Positions 26,474-35,305 of a stretch of DNA of 64,000 bases are shown one piece after another. The DNA lies in contig CAWJLO010000020.1 of assembly GCA_963843685.1 (NCBI GenBank), positions 1 through 64,000 of the forward strand. The letters are read 5' to 3'. The position numbers and the translations under genes were made by a program. How positions within the stretch are numbered: position 1 is the first letter of the stretch; every line of letters begins with the position of its first letter. The DNA comes from DASQHL01 sp963843685. Lineage in GTDB: Bacteria; Chloroflexota; Dehalococcoidia; DSTF01; JACRBR01. Under the pieces are notes generated by a model. It did not search any database and was not told the DNA's origin. It saw nothing but the letters and a program-made list of their open reading frames with translations.

Positions 26474-27638
26474 ATGTCACAGCCCCAGTTCAAGCAGATG
26501 CGGCGCGCATACGGATTCGATGACGTCGCGATCGTCCCCGGCGGCCACCACACGATCAACCCGGACCTCGTAGAACTCTCCTTCAAGCTCGGAAACCTGG
26601 ACTTCCAACTGCCGTTCATGGCGGCCGCCATGGACGGCGTGGTGGACGTGAAGATGGCCACTGAGTTCTCGAAGCTCGGTGGCCTCGCTGTTTTGAACCT
26701 GGAGGGCGTGCAGACGCGCTACGACGACCCCGATCCGATCCTCGCCGAGATCGCCGCCGCACCGAAAGAGGCAGTGACGGCGCTCATGCAGAAGGTGTAC
26801 TCGGCGCCGATCCAGCCCAACCTGATCGGCGAGCGCATCCGGCAGATCAAAGACGCCGGCGGCGTGGCAGCCGTCTCGGCGACGCCGATGAACACCAAGA
26901 AGTTCGCCCCTCTGGCCGCCGAGGCAGGCGTCGACACCTTCGTCGTGCAATCGACGGTGACGAGCGCGCGCCACGTCTCGCGCAGCGAGAAGGGGCTCAT
27001 CTTCGACGAACTCGTGCGGCAGATGCGCGACATCCCGGTCATCGTCGGCAATACGGTGACGTTCTCGGCCACCAAGGAGCTGATGGAGACGGGCATCGCC
27101 GGCGTGCTGATCGGCGTCGGTCCCGGCGCCGCCTGCACCAGCCGCGAGGTGCTCGGCATCGGCGTGCCGCAGGTAACGGCGACGATCGATGCCGCCGCGG
27201 CACGGGACACCTACTACCGCGAGACGGGCCGCTACGTGCCGATCATCACCGACGGCGGCGTCAGCAACGGCGGCGCGATGTGCAAGTCGTTCGCGGCCGG
27301 CGCCGACGCCGTGATGCTCGGCAGCATCCTGGCCGCCACGAGAGAGGCGCCGGGGCGCGGCCACCACTGGGGCATGGCGACGCCGCACGGCGAGCTGCCG
27401 CGGGGCACGCGCGTCAAGGTGCAGATCGACACGACACTTCAGCAGACGCTGTTTGGCCCGACGTCCCGCACCGACGGGCGCGAGAACCTCGTCGGCGCGC
27501 TGCGCACGGCGATGGGCACCTGCGGCGCCCGCACCATCCGCGACTTCCAGAAGACGGAGATGGTGATCGCACCGGCGATCAAGACCGAAGGCAAGTCCTA
27601 CCAGATCGCGCAGGGCTACGACCGGCTGCGAGCGGTAG
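26474..27638 (+). CDS. GuaB3-family IMP dehydrogenase-related protein, 3' end uncertain
   Basis: An IMP dehydrogenase-type TIM barrel without CBS domains, as in GuaB3/GuaB1-like proteins. The catalytic loop GVGPGAACTSREVLGIGVPQ carries the active Cys, and IITDGGVSNGGAMCKSFAAG forms the phosphate site. The barrel ends at VIAPAIKTEGKSYQIAQ near residue 380. The same frame stays open to 27937, but this would run through the hairpin at 27647 and into the opposite gene, and its sequence is not protein-like. A one-base shift near 27620 brings a TAG at 27636-27638, nine bases before the hairpin, which I take as the true end. The ligand may be IMP or GMP, unproven. Confidence 0.85.
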
Positions 27639-27646
27639 CAGCAGAA

Positions 27647-27668
27647 AGGGCGCCGATACGGGCGCCCT
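27647..27668. terminator. Intrinsic terminator, probably bidirectional
   Basis: AGGGCGCC (27647-27654) pairs with GGCGCCCT (27661-27668) around a 6-base loop. CTTCTTCTTGT follows on the plus strand and CTTTCTGC on the minus strand. It stands between the convergent guaB3-like and J-domain genes. Confidence 0.75.
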
Positions 27669-27700
27669 CTTCTTCTTGTCATCAACTCTGGACGGCGACG

Positions 27701-27998
27701 TTATCCGGGGCGAAACGCCTTCGCCAGCATGCCGAAGAACTGCTGGAACACGCCTCCCGTGGCGTCTGGGGCGGCGTCTTTTGCGCTGGACGGCGAACTG
27801 GCGGTCGTAGGCCAGCCGGCGGTGCGGCGAGCCGAGCACCTCGTACGCCTCGTTTAGCGCGCGCAGCTTCCTGGCCGCCGTGCGCGTCGGCTGCTTGCGC
27901 AACTCGTGGGCTGCCTCCCAGTAGCTATCCTCGATGACGCGGACGTGCGAGCGCGGCGCGATGCCGAGCACGCGGTAGTAGTCTTTGAACTTCGCCAA
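27701..27998 (-). CDS. Small J-domain-like protein, frameshifted
   Basis: From a TTG at 27998 with GGAGGG six bases upstream, the frame reads LAKFKDYYRVLGI, the first helix of a J domain, then SYWEAAHELRKQ in place of the HPD loop, and ALNEAYEVLGSPHRRLAYD, helices III and IV. In a run of four T (plus strand 27779-27782) one base is in excess; removing it gives DAAPDATGGVFQQFFGMLAKAF and a stop at 27701, just before the terminator. Without the shift the frame runs on in Arg-rich sequence. The result is about 98 residues. Because HPD is missing it should not stimulate DnaK in the usual way. The nearest DnaK is not in the window. Confidence 0.65.
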
Positions 27999-28132
27999 CG
28001 CTGACCCTCCATCCCGAAGGCTGGCTGCCGGCGCGGCGCCCTGACGCGCCACGCACTCCCTACCCATACAATCGACCGGAGACGAGTGGCCGTTACAGGG
28101 GACAGCGGAGATTCGCGAGGGAACGCGTGGCG

Positions 28133-28162
28133 TTGTCGCGGGCGGCGGACGGCGGCTATAAT
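28133..28162 (+). promoter_or_regulatory. Promoter of the tRNA-Gly gene
   Basis: TTGTCG at 28133-28138 and a perfect TATAAT at 28157-28162, 18 bases apart, end ten bases before the tRNA. This is the clearest sigma-70-type promoter in the window. Confidence 0.7.
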
Positions 28163-28172
28163 GGCCCGTCCC

Positions 28173-28247
<75 letters not shown>

Positions 28248-28274
28248 TCGAAGCCATTGGCGCACGGCTCAGAT

Positions 28275-29363
28275 TCACAATTTCGGGGTTTCGGCCCTGG
28301 AATAGGAGTTGAGCCGTGCGCCGTTCTGTGAGTGCTGGCTGTCTACCGCCGTCGCGCTGGCGGGAAAGGCGACATCTGCCCCAGATCCGGGCTCGGCGAC
28401 CGCGGTGCTCGCCGGCGACGGGGCCTTCCGCCGCATCGCCGCCACTTCCTCGCTGTAGAGCCGCACCGGGAACGGCGCGGTCTCCTGACGCCACGGCGCG
28501 CGCCAGACCAGCGCAAACGCCGCCACGCCGTAGATCCATCCCGCGAGCACATCGGCCACGTAATGCTCGCCCAGGTACACAACCGCGAAGGCCATCGTCA
28601 GCGGATACACGAACAAGGCCCAGCCCCAGCGGGGCTGCAGCTTCCAGCACACCAGCCACACGAGTACGGGGAACGCCGCGTGCAGGCTGGGCATCGCGGC
28701 CACCTGGTTGGCGTCGAAGTACTGGTACGCGAGGTGGATGGGGTGCGAGGCCACGTGCTGCGACAGCACCGTCCCCAGGATCGTATCGACGTGCCCGATG
28801 TCGCCCTGGTTGCTCGCCCACCAGGGGGGCGCGACCGGGAAGAGAAGATAGGTCACGAACCCGGCGTACATCAGCAGTACGTACGACGCCACGAAGCGCC
28901 AGTACGCCCTGCGGTTCCATAGCCAGAGCACGAAGGCGAACGCCAGCGGCACGAGAAAGTGCGTCGTATGCATGTAGGCGGACAAGTAGTCGTACCAGTG
29001 GAGATGGTCGGGGTCCCAGAGATGATCCTGCAGGAAGTTCGTCGGCAGGTGACCGAAGAACAGAACGCGGTCCACATCGATGGGGAACCGCACGTCGACG
29101 CGCTTGTCGAGGTTGTCCGCCATCCCGCGGAGCGCCTCGTACGCCAGGATCAGGAGCACGAACGGGGACCAGTCACGCACGAAGCCAACCCCGCGGCCAG
29201 CCAGCACGGCGGCGAGCAGCAGCGACAACGCGACCTGGTCGGACGTCGGCCAGTTTCCCGTGTGCACCAGCCACGCGCCAACGAACGCCACGTACGCAAG
29301 CGTAAGCACGACCGGCAACGCCCCGAGCCCGGGCGTCCGGCCTTCTTTCCCCCCGGCAATCAC
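28275..29363 (-). CDS. PAP2-superfamily membrane phosphatase/inositol-phosphotransferase-like protein
   Basis: A protein of up to 362 residues with six or more membrane helices. The PAP2 catalytic pieces are AAMPSLHAAFPVL (P-S-x-H, catalytic His) near residue 230 and VYLGEHYVADVLAG, the H-x-x-x-D element, about 50 residues later. The arrangement and the N-terminal helices resemble Aur1/Ipt1-type lipid phosphotransferases more than simple PAP2 phosphatases. Active residues would face the outside. A 70-residue Ala/Ser/Pro-rich cytoplasmic tail ends it. AGGAGGTGAT, a full anti-16S match, overlaps the GTG at 29363, so the true start may be slightly further in. Confidence 0.85.
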   Translation of the reverse strand: MIAGGKEGRTPGLGALPVVLTLAYVAFVGAWLVHTGNWPTSDQVALSLLLAAVLAGRGVGFVRDWSPFVLLILAYEALRGMADNLDKRVDVRFPIDVDRVLFFGHLPTNFLQDHLWDPDHLHWYDYLSAYMHTTHFLVPLAFAFVLWLWNRRAYWRFVASYVLLMYAGFVTYLLFPVAPPWWASNQGDIGHVDTILGTVLSQHVASHPIHLAYQYFDANQVAAMPSLHAAFPVLVWLVCWKLQPRWGWALFVYPLTMAFAVVYLGEHYVADVLAGWIYGVAAFALVWRAPWRQETAPFPVRLYSEEVAAMRRKAPSPASTAVAEPGSGADVAFPASATAVDSQHSQNGARLNSYSRAETPKL

Positions 29364-29466
29364 CTCCTAACCCTACCCCACCGTGATTCCTGGCGTGTTA
29401 CGAGAAGATGAGAGTCGCGCCGTGGCGGGCATCCTTAACTTCGCGTCCGCTTCCTCTGAGATTGCA

Positions 29467-29508
29467 AGAGTAGGCCGCTTGCCAGCGGCCTTTCGCTCCG
29501 CCTACTCT
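29467..29508 (+). promoter_or_regulatory. Overlapping inverted repeats in the leader of the ABC exporter genes
   Basis: AGAGTAGG (29467-29474) pairs with CCTACTCT (29501-29508). Inside, GGCCGC (29473-29478) pairs with GCGGCC (29485-29490) around TTGCCA. The two stems share the GG at 29473-29474, so they are partly exclusive. They end 60 bases before the permease start at 29569. This could be a dyad operator or an RNA switch; it may also be chance in GC-rich DNA. Confidence 0.4.
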
Positions 29509-29568
29509 CACCGGGAGCAAGGATCGCGCCGGCGTGAAGCGCACGCCGCCGACGGGGAGGGAGGCGGA

Positions 29569-30687
29569 GTGCCGTTTGCCACGCTGATCGCGCGCAACGT
29601 CTTCACGCGCAAGGTGCGTTCGATCCTCACGGGCGCCGCCGTCGCCATCGCGATCATGACCGTGGTGGCGCTCAGCGTGCTCACGCACAGCCTCCGTCGC
29701 ACCGCGATCTCCGTGCTCCAGACCGGCAGCGCGGACTTCACCGTCGCACAGAAAAACGTCTCCGACGTGCTCTACAGCTCACTGGACGAGAGCGATGTTA
29801 CACGTATCCAGCAGACGCCCGGCGTGCAGAGCGCGGTCGGCGTGCTGGTCGCCGCGATCCAGCTCGACAAGGATCACCCGTTCTTCCTGGAGCTAGGGAT
29901 CCAGCCCGACCAGCTCTCCAATTTCGGCGTGAGCGTCGTCGCCGGCCAGCCGTACTCGTCCGATGCCACCGACGAAGTGATGCTCGGCTATCGCGCCGCC
30001 CGAGACCTGAACAAGACGGTCGGCGACACCATCGTAATCGACAACAACCAGTTCCGCGTCGTTGGCATCTTCTCGACGGGGCAGGTCTTCGGCGACGAAG
30101 CATCGATGCTGCCGCTCACAAATCTTCAGACGTTGGAACGGAAGCCGGGCGCGGTGACGCTGGCGTTCGTCAAAGTGCGATCCGGGGCGGACATCGACAG
30201 CGTCCGCGCGAGCATCGAGCACGACAACGCGCAGCTGGCCACGGTCCGAACCGTGTCCGAGTTCGGACGCGTCGACCGCAACCTGCGCCTGATCAGCGCC
30301 GCCAACGTAGGCATCTCGATCTTGGCGCTCGTCATCGGCGCGATCGGCGTGATGAACACGACGGCCATGTCAGTCTTTGAACGCACGCGCGAGTTCGGCG
30401 TGCTGCGCGCCGTCGGCTGGACGCGCGCGCGCGTGATCAGCCTCGTCATGGGCGAAGCCGTCGTGATCAGTCTGGTCGGCGCCTGCTTCGGCATCGCCCT
30501 GGGATTCATCGCCATCCGGCTCATCCAGCGCGTACCCGACGTCGTGGGCGTATTCCAGCCGGACTACCAGGCCAGCGTGTTCGGCAGCGCGCTCGGCATC
30601 GCGATGGGGATGGCGCTGTTCGGAGCGCTCTACCCCGCTATCCGCGCCGCCCTGCTCTCCCCGCTCGAGGCGCTGCGGCGTGAGTAG
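29569..30687 (+). CDS. ABC transporter permease (FtsX/MacB type)
   Basis: A 372-residue permease. The start is the GTG at 29569 (PFATLIARNVFTRKVRS), with GGAGG upstream; the frame is open to 29383, but that segment is not protein-like. One N-terminal helix (RSILTGAAVAIAIMTVVALSV) is followed by a ~210-residue extracellular MacB-type periplasmic core domain. Three C-terminal helices form the FtsX domain (ANVGISILALVIGAIGVMN, ERTREFGVLRAVGWTRARV with its family REFGxLRAxG motif, and LISLVGACFGIALGF). With the ATPase next to it, it forms an exporter of lipids, peptides or antibiotics, or a mechanotransmission complex. It overlaps the ATPase start by eight bases. Confidence 0.9.
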   Translation: MPFATLIARNVFTRKVRSILTGAAVAIAIMTVVALSVLTHSLRRTAISVLQTGSADFTVAQKNVSDVLYSSLDESDVTRIQQTPGVQSAVGVLVAAIQLDKDHPFFLELGIQPDQLSNFGVSVVAGQPYSSDATDEVMLGYRAARDLNKTVGDTIVIDNNQFRVVGIFSTGQVFGDEASMLPLTNLQTLERKPGAVTLAFVKVRSGADIDSVRASIEHDNAQLATVRTVSEFGRVDRNLRLISAANVGISILALVIGAIGVMNTTAMSVFERTREFGVLRAVGWTRARVISLVMGEAVVISLVGACFGIALGFIAIRLIQRVPDVVGVFQPDYQASVFGSALGIAMGMALFGALYPAIRAALLSPLEALRRE

Positions 30688-31363
30688 CGAACCGCAATCG
30701 ATGCCGGCGATCGAGATCATCGACGTGGTGAAGGTCTACGACGGCGGCGTCGTGCGGGCGCTGGACGGCGTGTCGCTAACGGTGGCCCGGCACGAGTTCC
30801 TCGCCATTACTGGTCCGTCCGGATGCGGGAAGTCGACACTCCTCCACCTGATCGCCTCGCTCGACCACCCGACGTCCGGAACGATCACCGTGAACGGCCG
30901 CGATCTCCGCGACGCAGGCAACGAGAGCTTTCGCCGCAACGAAGTGGGGCTCGTCTTCCAACTGCACAACCTCCTGGCGCATCTCACGGCGATCGAGAAC
31001 GTCGAGATCGCGATGTTCAGCAACGGCAAGAGCCACCGCGAACAGCGAGAGCGAGCCGCGGCGCTGTTGGAAGCCGTGGGATTGGGCGGCAAGACACGCA
31101 CCCAACCGCCGAGGCTGTCGGGCGGCGAGCGGCAGCGCCTGGCGCTTGCCCGGGCGCTGGCCAATCAGCCCAGCATCATCCTGGCCGATGAGCCGACAGG
31201 CAGCCTCGACTCCGCCTCCGTGGACCTTGTGCTCGACCTTCTGCGACGGATACGGAGCGAACAGGGCGTCACCATTGTGCTCGTGACGCACGATCTGCAC
31301 GTGGCGGGGGCCGCCGACCGCATCGCCCGGATGCGCGACGGCCGCATCGTGCACGAGGGCTGA
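30680..31363 (+). CDS. ABC transporter ATP-binding protein (MacB/LolD type)
   Basis: A 227-residue ATPase partner of the FtsX-type permease. Starts: GTG 30680, which overlaps the permease stop, or ATG 30701. Motifs in order: Walker A GPSGCGKST, Q-loop LVFQLHNLLAHLTAIENVE, signature RLSGGERQR, Walker B IILADEPTGSLDS, and switch His VLVTHD. The LNLLPxLTxxENV-like Q-loop and the ADEPTGxLDS Walker B are typical of LolD/MacB/FtsE ATPases. A 7-bp hairpin lies just after the stop. No membrane-fusion protein is encoded beside it, as expected for a monoderm or Chloroflexota envelope. Confidence 0.93.
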   Translation: MSSEPQSMPAIEIIDVVKVYDGGVVRALDGVSLTVARHEFLAITGPSGCGKSTLLHLIASLDHPTSGTITVNGRDLRDAGNESFRRNEVGLVFQLHNLLAHLTAIENVEIAMFSNGKSHREQRERAAALLEAVGLGGKTRTQPPRLSGGERQRLALARALANQPSIILADEPTGSLDSASVDLVLDLLRRIRSEQGVTIVLVTHDLHVAGAADRIARMRDGRIVHEG

Positions 31364-31365
31364 CT

Positions 31366-31391
31366 CCGGCGGCCGCGGGCGGTTCCGCCGG
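31366..31391 (+). terminator. Hairpin after the ABC exporter operon
   Basis: CCGGCGG (31366-31372) pairs with CCGCCGG (31385-31391) around a 12-base loop, three bases after the stop at 31363. There is no T tract. The rest of the gap to 31596 holds nothing I recognise. Confidence 0.35.
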
Positions 31392-31596
31392 CGAGTGGCG
31401 TTGGGGGAGTCTCAAACGCGAGGCCCGGCTCAAGCTGCATGGCAGCGTCCTGCTCCGCGCAGACCCGGCGAGGCGGACGGACGCAGCCTCCTCGTGCTCC
31501 TGGTGCTGGCGACGATCCCACGCTGCTGGGACGGATCCTCGAGCACCGGCTGATCACCTGCGCCCTGCTGATTGGCGACTCCGGTAAGGTACTGGC

Positions 31597-34500
31597 GTGT
31601 CGGCACCATCGCGCACCACCAGTCAACCACTCCTACCGAGCATGTTAGCCCGCGTCTCATGGTCACAGGCCGAGCTGGGGGTGACGGTCGCTGCGCTCGC
31701 CGCCGGTGTCGTCGCCTGGGCGGCCGGCGCCGACGCATTCGCCGCCGGCGCCTGGGCGCTGGCAATCGTCGTCGCGTTGGTGCCGCTTGCTGCCGCCATC
31801 ATGCGCGATCTTGCCCATGGCGAGACCGGCGTCGACGTCATCGCGCTTCTGGCGCTTGCCGGAGCGCTCGCGCTGGGCCAGTACGCGGCCGGCTCCGTCA
31901 TCGCCGTCATGCTGGCGAGCGGACAAACGTTGGAGGACTTCGCCAGCACGCGCGCGCGGCGCGACCTGAGCGCCCTGCTAGAACGCGCGCCGAAGGTGGT
32001 GCATCGATACGAGGACTCGGAGCTGACATCGCCGCCGTTGGCCGAGGTGCGCCCGCGCGACCGGCTGCTGGTGATGGCGGGCGAGGTCGTACCCGTTGAC
32101 GGGGTGATCGAGGGGGCGACGGCCACGCTGGACGAGTCCGTGCTTACGGGCGAGTCGCGCATGGTCGAGCGTGAAGCCGGTTCCCGCGTGCGGAGCGGCG
32201 CGGTCAATGCTGGCGCCGCGTTCGAGATGTACGCCACGACGACGGCCGAAGAGAGCACCTACGCGGGCATCGTCCGGCTCGTCGAGGAGGCGCAAGCGTC
32301 GAAAGCGCCGTTCGTGCGCCTCGCCGACCGGTATGGACTCATATTCCTGCCACTGACGCTGGCAATCGCGGGCGTGGCGTGGGCGCTCAGCGGCGATCCG
32401 GTGCGCGCGCTCGCCGTGCTCGTCGTGGCGACGCCGTGTCCGCTGATCCTCGCGGTCCCAGTGGCCATCATGTCCGGCATCTCGCGCGCGGCCCAGCGCG
32501 GCATCGTGCTGAAAGGTGGCGCCGCGCTGGAGGCGCTGGGGCGGGCGCGCGTGCTTCTGTTTGACAAGACCGGCACGCTGACAATGGGCCGGCCGATCGT
32601 GACGGAAGTCGTCGCGCCAGAAGCGTTCAGCACGGACGACGTCTCGCGTCTCGCCGCCTCGCTCGACCAGGTGTCGCCGCACGTGCTGGCCGGCGCCATC
32701 GTGCGCGCCGCCCGCGAGCGTGGCGCGGCGCTCACGTTCCCGCGCGACGTGGTCGAAGAAGCGGGCGGGGGTATCCGTGGCCGCGTCGACGGTCACGCCG
32801 TCGGCATCGGCAAGGTCGACTGGATCGCGCCGGGCGCGCCGGTGCCCGTCTGGGCTCGCCGCCTGCGCCGCCGCACGTCGTTCGAGGGCGCGATCAACGT
32901 CTTCGTCGCCATCGACGGCACGCTCGCCGGCGCGTTCGTGCTGGACGACCCGGTGCGCCCCGACACGGCGCGCACGCTGCGGGCGCTGCGGCAGGCCGGC
33001 ATCGAGCGCATCGTCATGGTGACCGGCGACCACGTCGACGTAGCCGAGACCGTCGCGGCGGCGGTCGGCGTGGACGAGGTGCTCGCCGAACGCTCTCCCG
33101 CCGACAAGGTCGAAGCGGTGCGTGCCGAGCGCGGGTGGGGGAGCACGATCATGGTCGGCGACGGCGTCAACGACGCGCCGGCGCTGGCCGCCGCGGACGT
33201 CGGCGTGGCGATGGGCGCGCGCGGCTCTACGGCGTCGTCCGAAGCGGCCGACGTGGTGCTCGTCGTCGACCGCCTGGACCGGCTCACCGAGGCGCTGCTC
33301 ATCGCGAAGCGGTCGCGCGGGATCGCGCTCCAGAGCGTGCTCGCCGGCATCGGCATGTCCGTGGCTGCGATGATCGTCGCGGCGCTCGGCTGGCTGCCGC
33401 CCACGGCGGGCGCGCTGCTGCAGGAAGGGATCGACGTGGCGGTGATCCTCAACGCGCTGCGGGCGCTGGGCGGCTACCGGCTCCACGCGATCAGGCCCGG
33501 CGCCGAGACCGCGCTCAGCCAGCGCTTCCAGGCGGAGCACGCCGAGCTGCTGCCGGTCGTGAACCGCGTACGCACCGTGGCTGACCGGCTCGACGAGCAG
33601 GAGCCCGCCCGGGCGCTCGAGGACGTCCGTGAGGTGCATCGCGTCCTGGTGGAGGAGCTCCTGCCGCACGAGATGGCGGAGGAGCACGACTTCTATCCCG
33701 CGATCGCGAAGCTGCTCGGAGGCGACGACCCGACGGGCACGATGGTGCGCGCGCACGTCGAGATCGCGCATCTTGCGCGCGTGCTGGGTCAGTTGGTGGA
33801 GGATCTGCCGCCGGAGGGTCCGTCCGAAGACGACCTTCCGGAGCTTCGGCGCGTGCTGTATGGCCTGTACGCCATCCTGCGGCTCCACTTCGCGCAGGAG
33901 GAGGAGGCGTACCTCTCGCTGTTCGAATCGGCCCCCTCGCCCGCTGCTCCCACGCGAAGGTCACTTCGCGGCACCGTAGGCTACAGTGTCGGCGTGCTGC
34001 GATACGTCGACACGGGAACCCAGGACATCGAGCCGTACGCCGAATTCGCCGGCGAAGCGCGGATCCGGCGCCTCAAACGACTCGCGGGTCAACTGCGGGG
34101 CGCGCGCATCCTACAACTCAACGCTACGTCGTACGGCGGCGGTGTCGCGGAGCTGCTGAACTCGCTCGTCCCGATGGAGAAGGCGCTCGGGCTCGACGTC
34201 AAGTGGGGGACGATCGTCGCGGAGCCGTCGTTCTTCGCGATGACGAAGCGTCTGCACAACGCTCTGCAGGGAGCGGCTCTGTTCGACGTGACACCGGAGG
34301 AGCGCGAAGCATACATCGCGCAGAACCAGCAAGTCGCCGACGTCATCGATGGTCAGTACGACATCGTCATCGTCCACGACCCGCAACCCGCACCCGTCCG
34401 AAGTCTGTTCAAGGACGGCGACATGCGCTGGATATGGCGCGTGCACATTGACCTCTCTCAGTACAACCGCGACGCCTGGCGCTTCATGGAGGACTTCGTC

Positions 34501-35235
34501 GAAGGGTACGACGCATTCGTCTTCACCATGCCCGAGTTCAAGCCGGATCCGCTCGACGGCGACCGCGTGCACTTCTTTGCCCCGGCGATCGACCCGCTGA
34601 GCCCGAAGAACCTCGTGCTCCCGGACGACCTGCGCGACCGCATCGTCCGCTGGATGGGCGTGGCGCTGGACCGGCCGTTGATGACGCAGGTGTCGCGCTT
34701 CGACCCGTGGAAGGACCCGCTCGGCGTCGTGCGCGTGTACCGCGAGCTGCGCGAGAAGCACAAGGGACTGCAACTCGCGCTGCTCGGCTCGATGGCGCTC
34801 GACGATCCGGAGGGTTGGAGCATTCACGACCAGATCATGAAGGAGGTCGCCGGCGACGATGACATCCACGTCGCCAGCAACTTCACCGGTGTAGGCAACA
34901 TCGAGGTGAATTCGTTCCAGTCGCGCTCGGACGTCGTCATCCAGAAGTCCGTGCGCGAGGGATTCGGCCTCGTGGTGTCCGAGACGCTCTGGAAGGGGAC
35001 TCCCGTCGTCGCGGGCCGCACGGGCGGCATCCCGCTCCAGATGGCGGACGGCGAAGGCGGGTTCCTCGTCGCGCGCGAGGAGGACTGGGTGCCGCGCCTC
35101 GACGAGCTGCTGTCCAACCCCGACGAGGCACGCACGAGCGCCGCGCGGGGTCGTGAGCACGTCCGCGACAACTTCCTCATCACGCGTCTCCTGGAGGACG
35201 AACTCCGGCTGATGGTCTCGCTCCGCAAGTCGTAG
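31597..35235 (+). CDS. Heavy-metal P-type ATPase + hemerythrin-like domain + trehalose-synthase-type glycosyltransferase (one frame)
   Basis: One frame of 1212 codons from a GTG at 31597 (AAGG upstream). Residues 1-635: a P1B-type metal ATPase without N-terminal metal domain, with LTGES (~183), ATPCPL in the ion-binding helix (~280), FDKTGTLT (~323) and GDGVNDAPAL (~521). Residues 645-775: a hemerythrin-like four-helix bundle with QAEHAELL, VHRVLVEELLPHEMAEEHDF and LRLHFAQEEEAYL. From about 800: a GT4-type glycosyltransferase like TreT (NATSYGGGVAELLNSLVPM, REGFGLVVSE). A GTG at 33994 in frame, and a TAG in the next frame at 33977-33979 after PREGHFAAP, suggest the glycosyltransferase (~413 residues, normal TreT length) is a separate gene joined by a one-base error. 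Confidence 0.8.
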   Translation: MSAPSRTTSQPLLPSMLARVSWSQAELGVTVAALAAGVVAWAAGADAFAAGAWALAIVVALVPLAAAIMRDLAHGETGVDVIALLALAGALALGQYAAGSVIAVMLASGQTLEDFASTRARRDLSALLERAPKVVHRYEDSELTSPPLAEVRPRDRLLVMAGEVVPVDGVIEGATATLDESVLTGESRMVEREAGSRVRSGAVNAGAAFEMYATTTAEESTYAGIVRLVEEAQASKAPFVRLADRYGLIFLPLTLAIAGVAWALSGDPVRALAVLVVATPCPLILAVPVAIMSGISRAAQRGIVLKGGAALEALGRARVLLFDKTGTLTMGRPIVTEVVAPEAFSTDDVSRLAASLDQVSPHVLAGAIVRAARERGAALTFPRDVVEEAGGGIRGRVDGHAVGIGKVDWIAPGAPVPVWARRLRRRTSFEGAINVFVAIDGTLAGAFVLDDPVRPDTARTLRALRQAGIERIVMVTGDHVDVAETVAAAVGVDEVLAERSPADKVEAVRAERGWGSTIMVGDGVNDAPALAAADVGVAMGARGSTASSEAADVVLVVDRLDRLTEALLIAKRSRGIALQSVLAGIGMSVAAMIVAALGWLPPTAGALLQEGIDVAVILNALRALGGYRLHAIRPGAETALSQRFQAEHAELLPVVNRVRTVADRLDEQEPARALEDVREVHRVLVEELLPHEMAEEHDFYPAIAKLLGGDDPTGTMVRAHVEIAHLARVLGQLVEDLPPEGPSEDDLPELRRVLYGLYAILRLHFAQEEEAYLSLFESAPSPAAPTRRSLRGTVGYSVGVLRYVDTGTQDIEPYAEFAGEARIRRLKRLAGQLRGARILQLNATSYGGGVAELLNSLVPMEKALGLDVKWGTIVAEPSFFAMTKRLHNALQGAALFDVTPEEREAYIAQNQQVADVIDGQYDIVIVHDPQPAPVRSLFKDGDMRWIWRVHIDLSQYNRDAWRFMEDFVEGYDAFVFTMPEFKPDPLDGDRVHFFAPAIDPLSPKNLVLPDDLRDRIVRWMGVALDRPLMTQVSRFDPWKDPLGVVRVYRELREKHKGLQLALLGSMALDDPEGWSIHDQIMKEVAGDDDIHVASNFTGVGNIEVNSFQSRSDVVIQKSVREGFGLVVSETLWKGTPVVAGRTGGIPLQMADGEGGFLVAREEDWVPRLDELLSNPDEARTSAARGREHVRDNFLITRLLEDELRLMVSLRKS

Positions 35236-35305
35236 GGCCTCGTCCTCGTTTGACGACGCGGCCGCAGGGCGTAGGATGGGCGCACGTCGCGGACGAGGAG
35301 AGAGC

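Noticed and set aside
31978..33888. Long open frames antisense to real genes, for example opposite the P-type ATPase, RecQ (40409-42400), MutS2 (51075-53660) and the molybdenum hydroxylase
   Set aside because: They are rich in Arg, Ala, His and Gly, have no ribosome sites and lie exactly opposite genes with clear family motifs; high GC makes such shadows usual.
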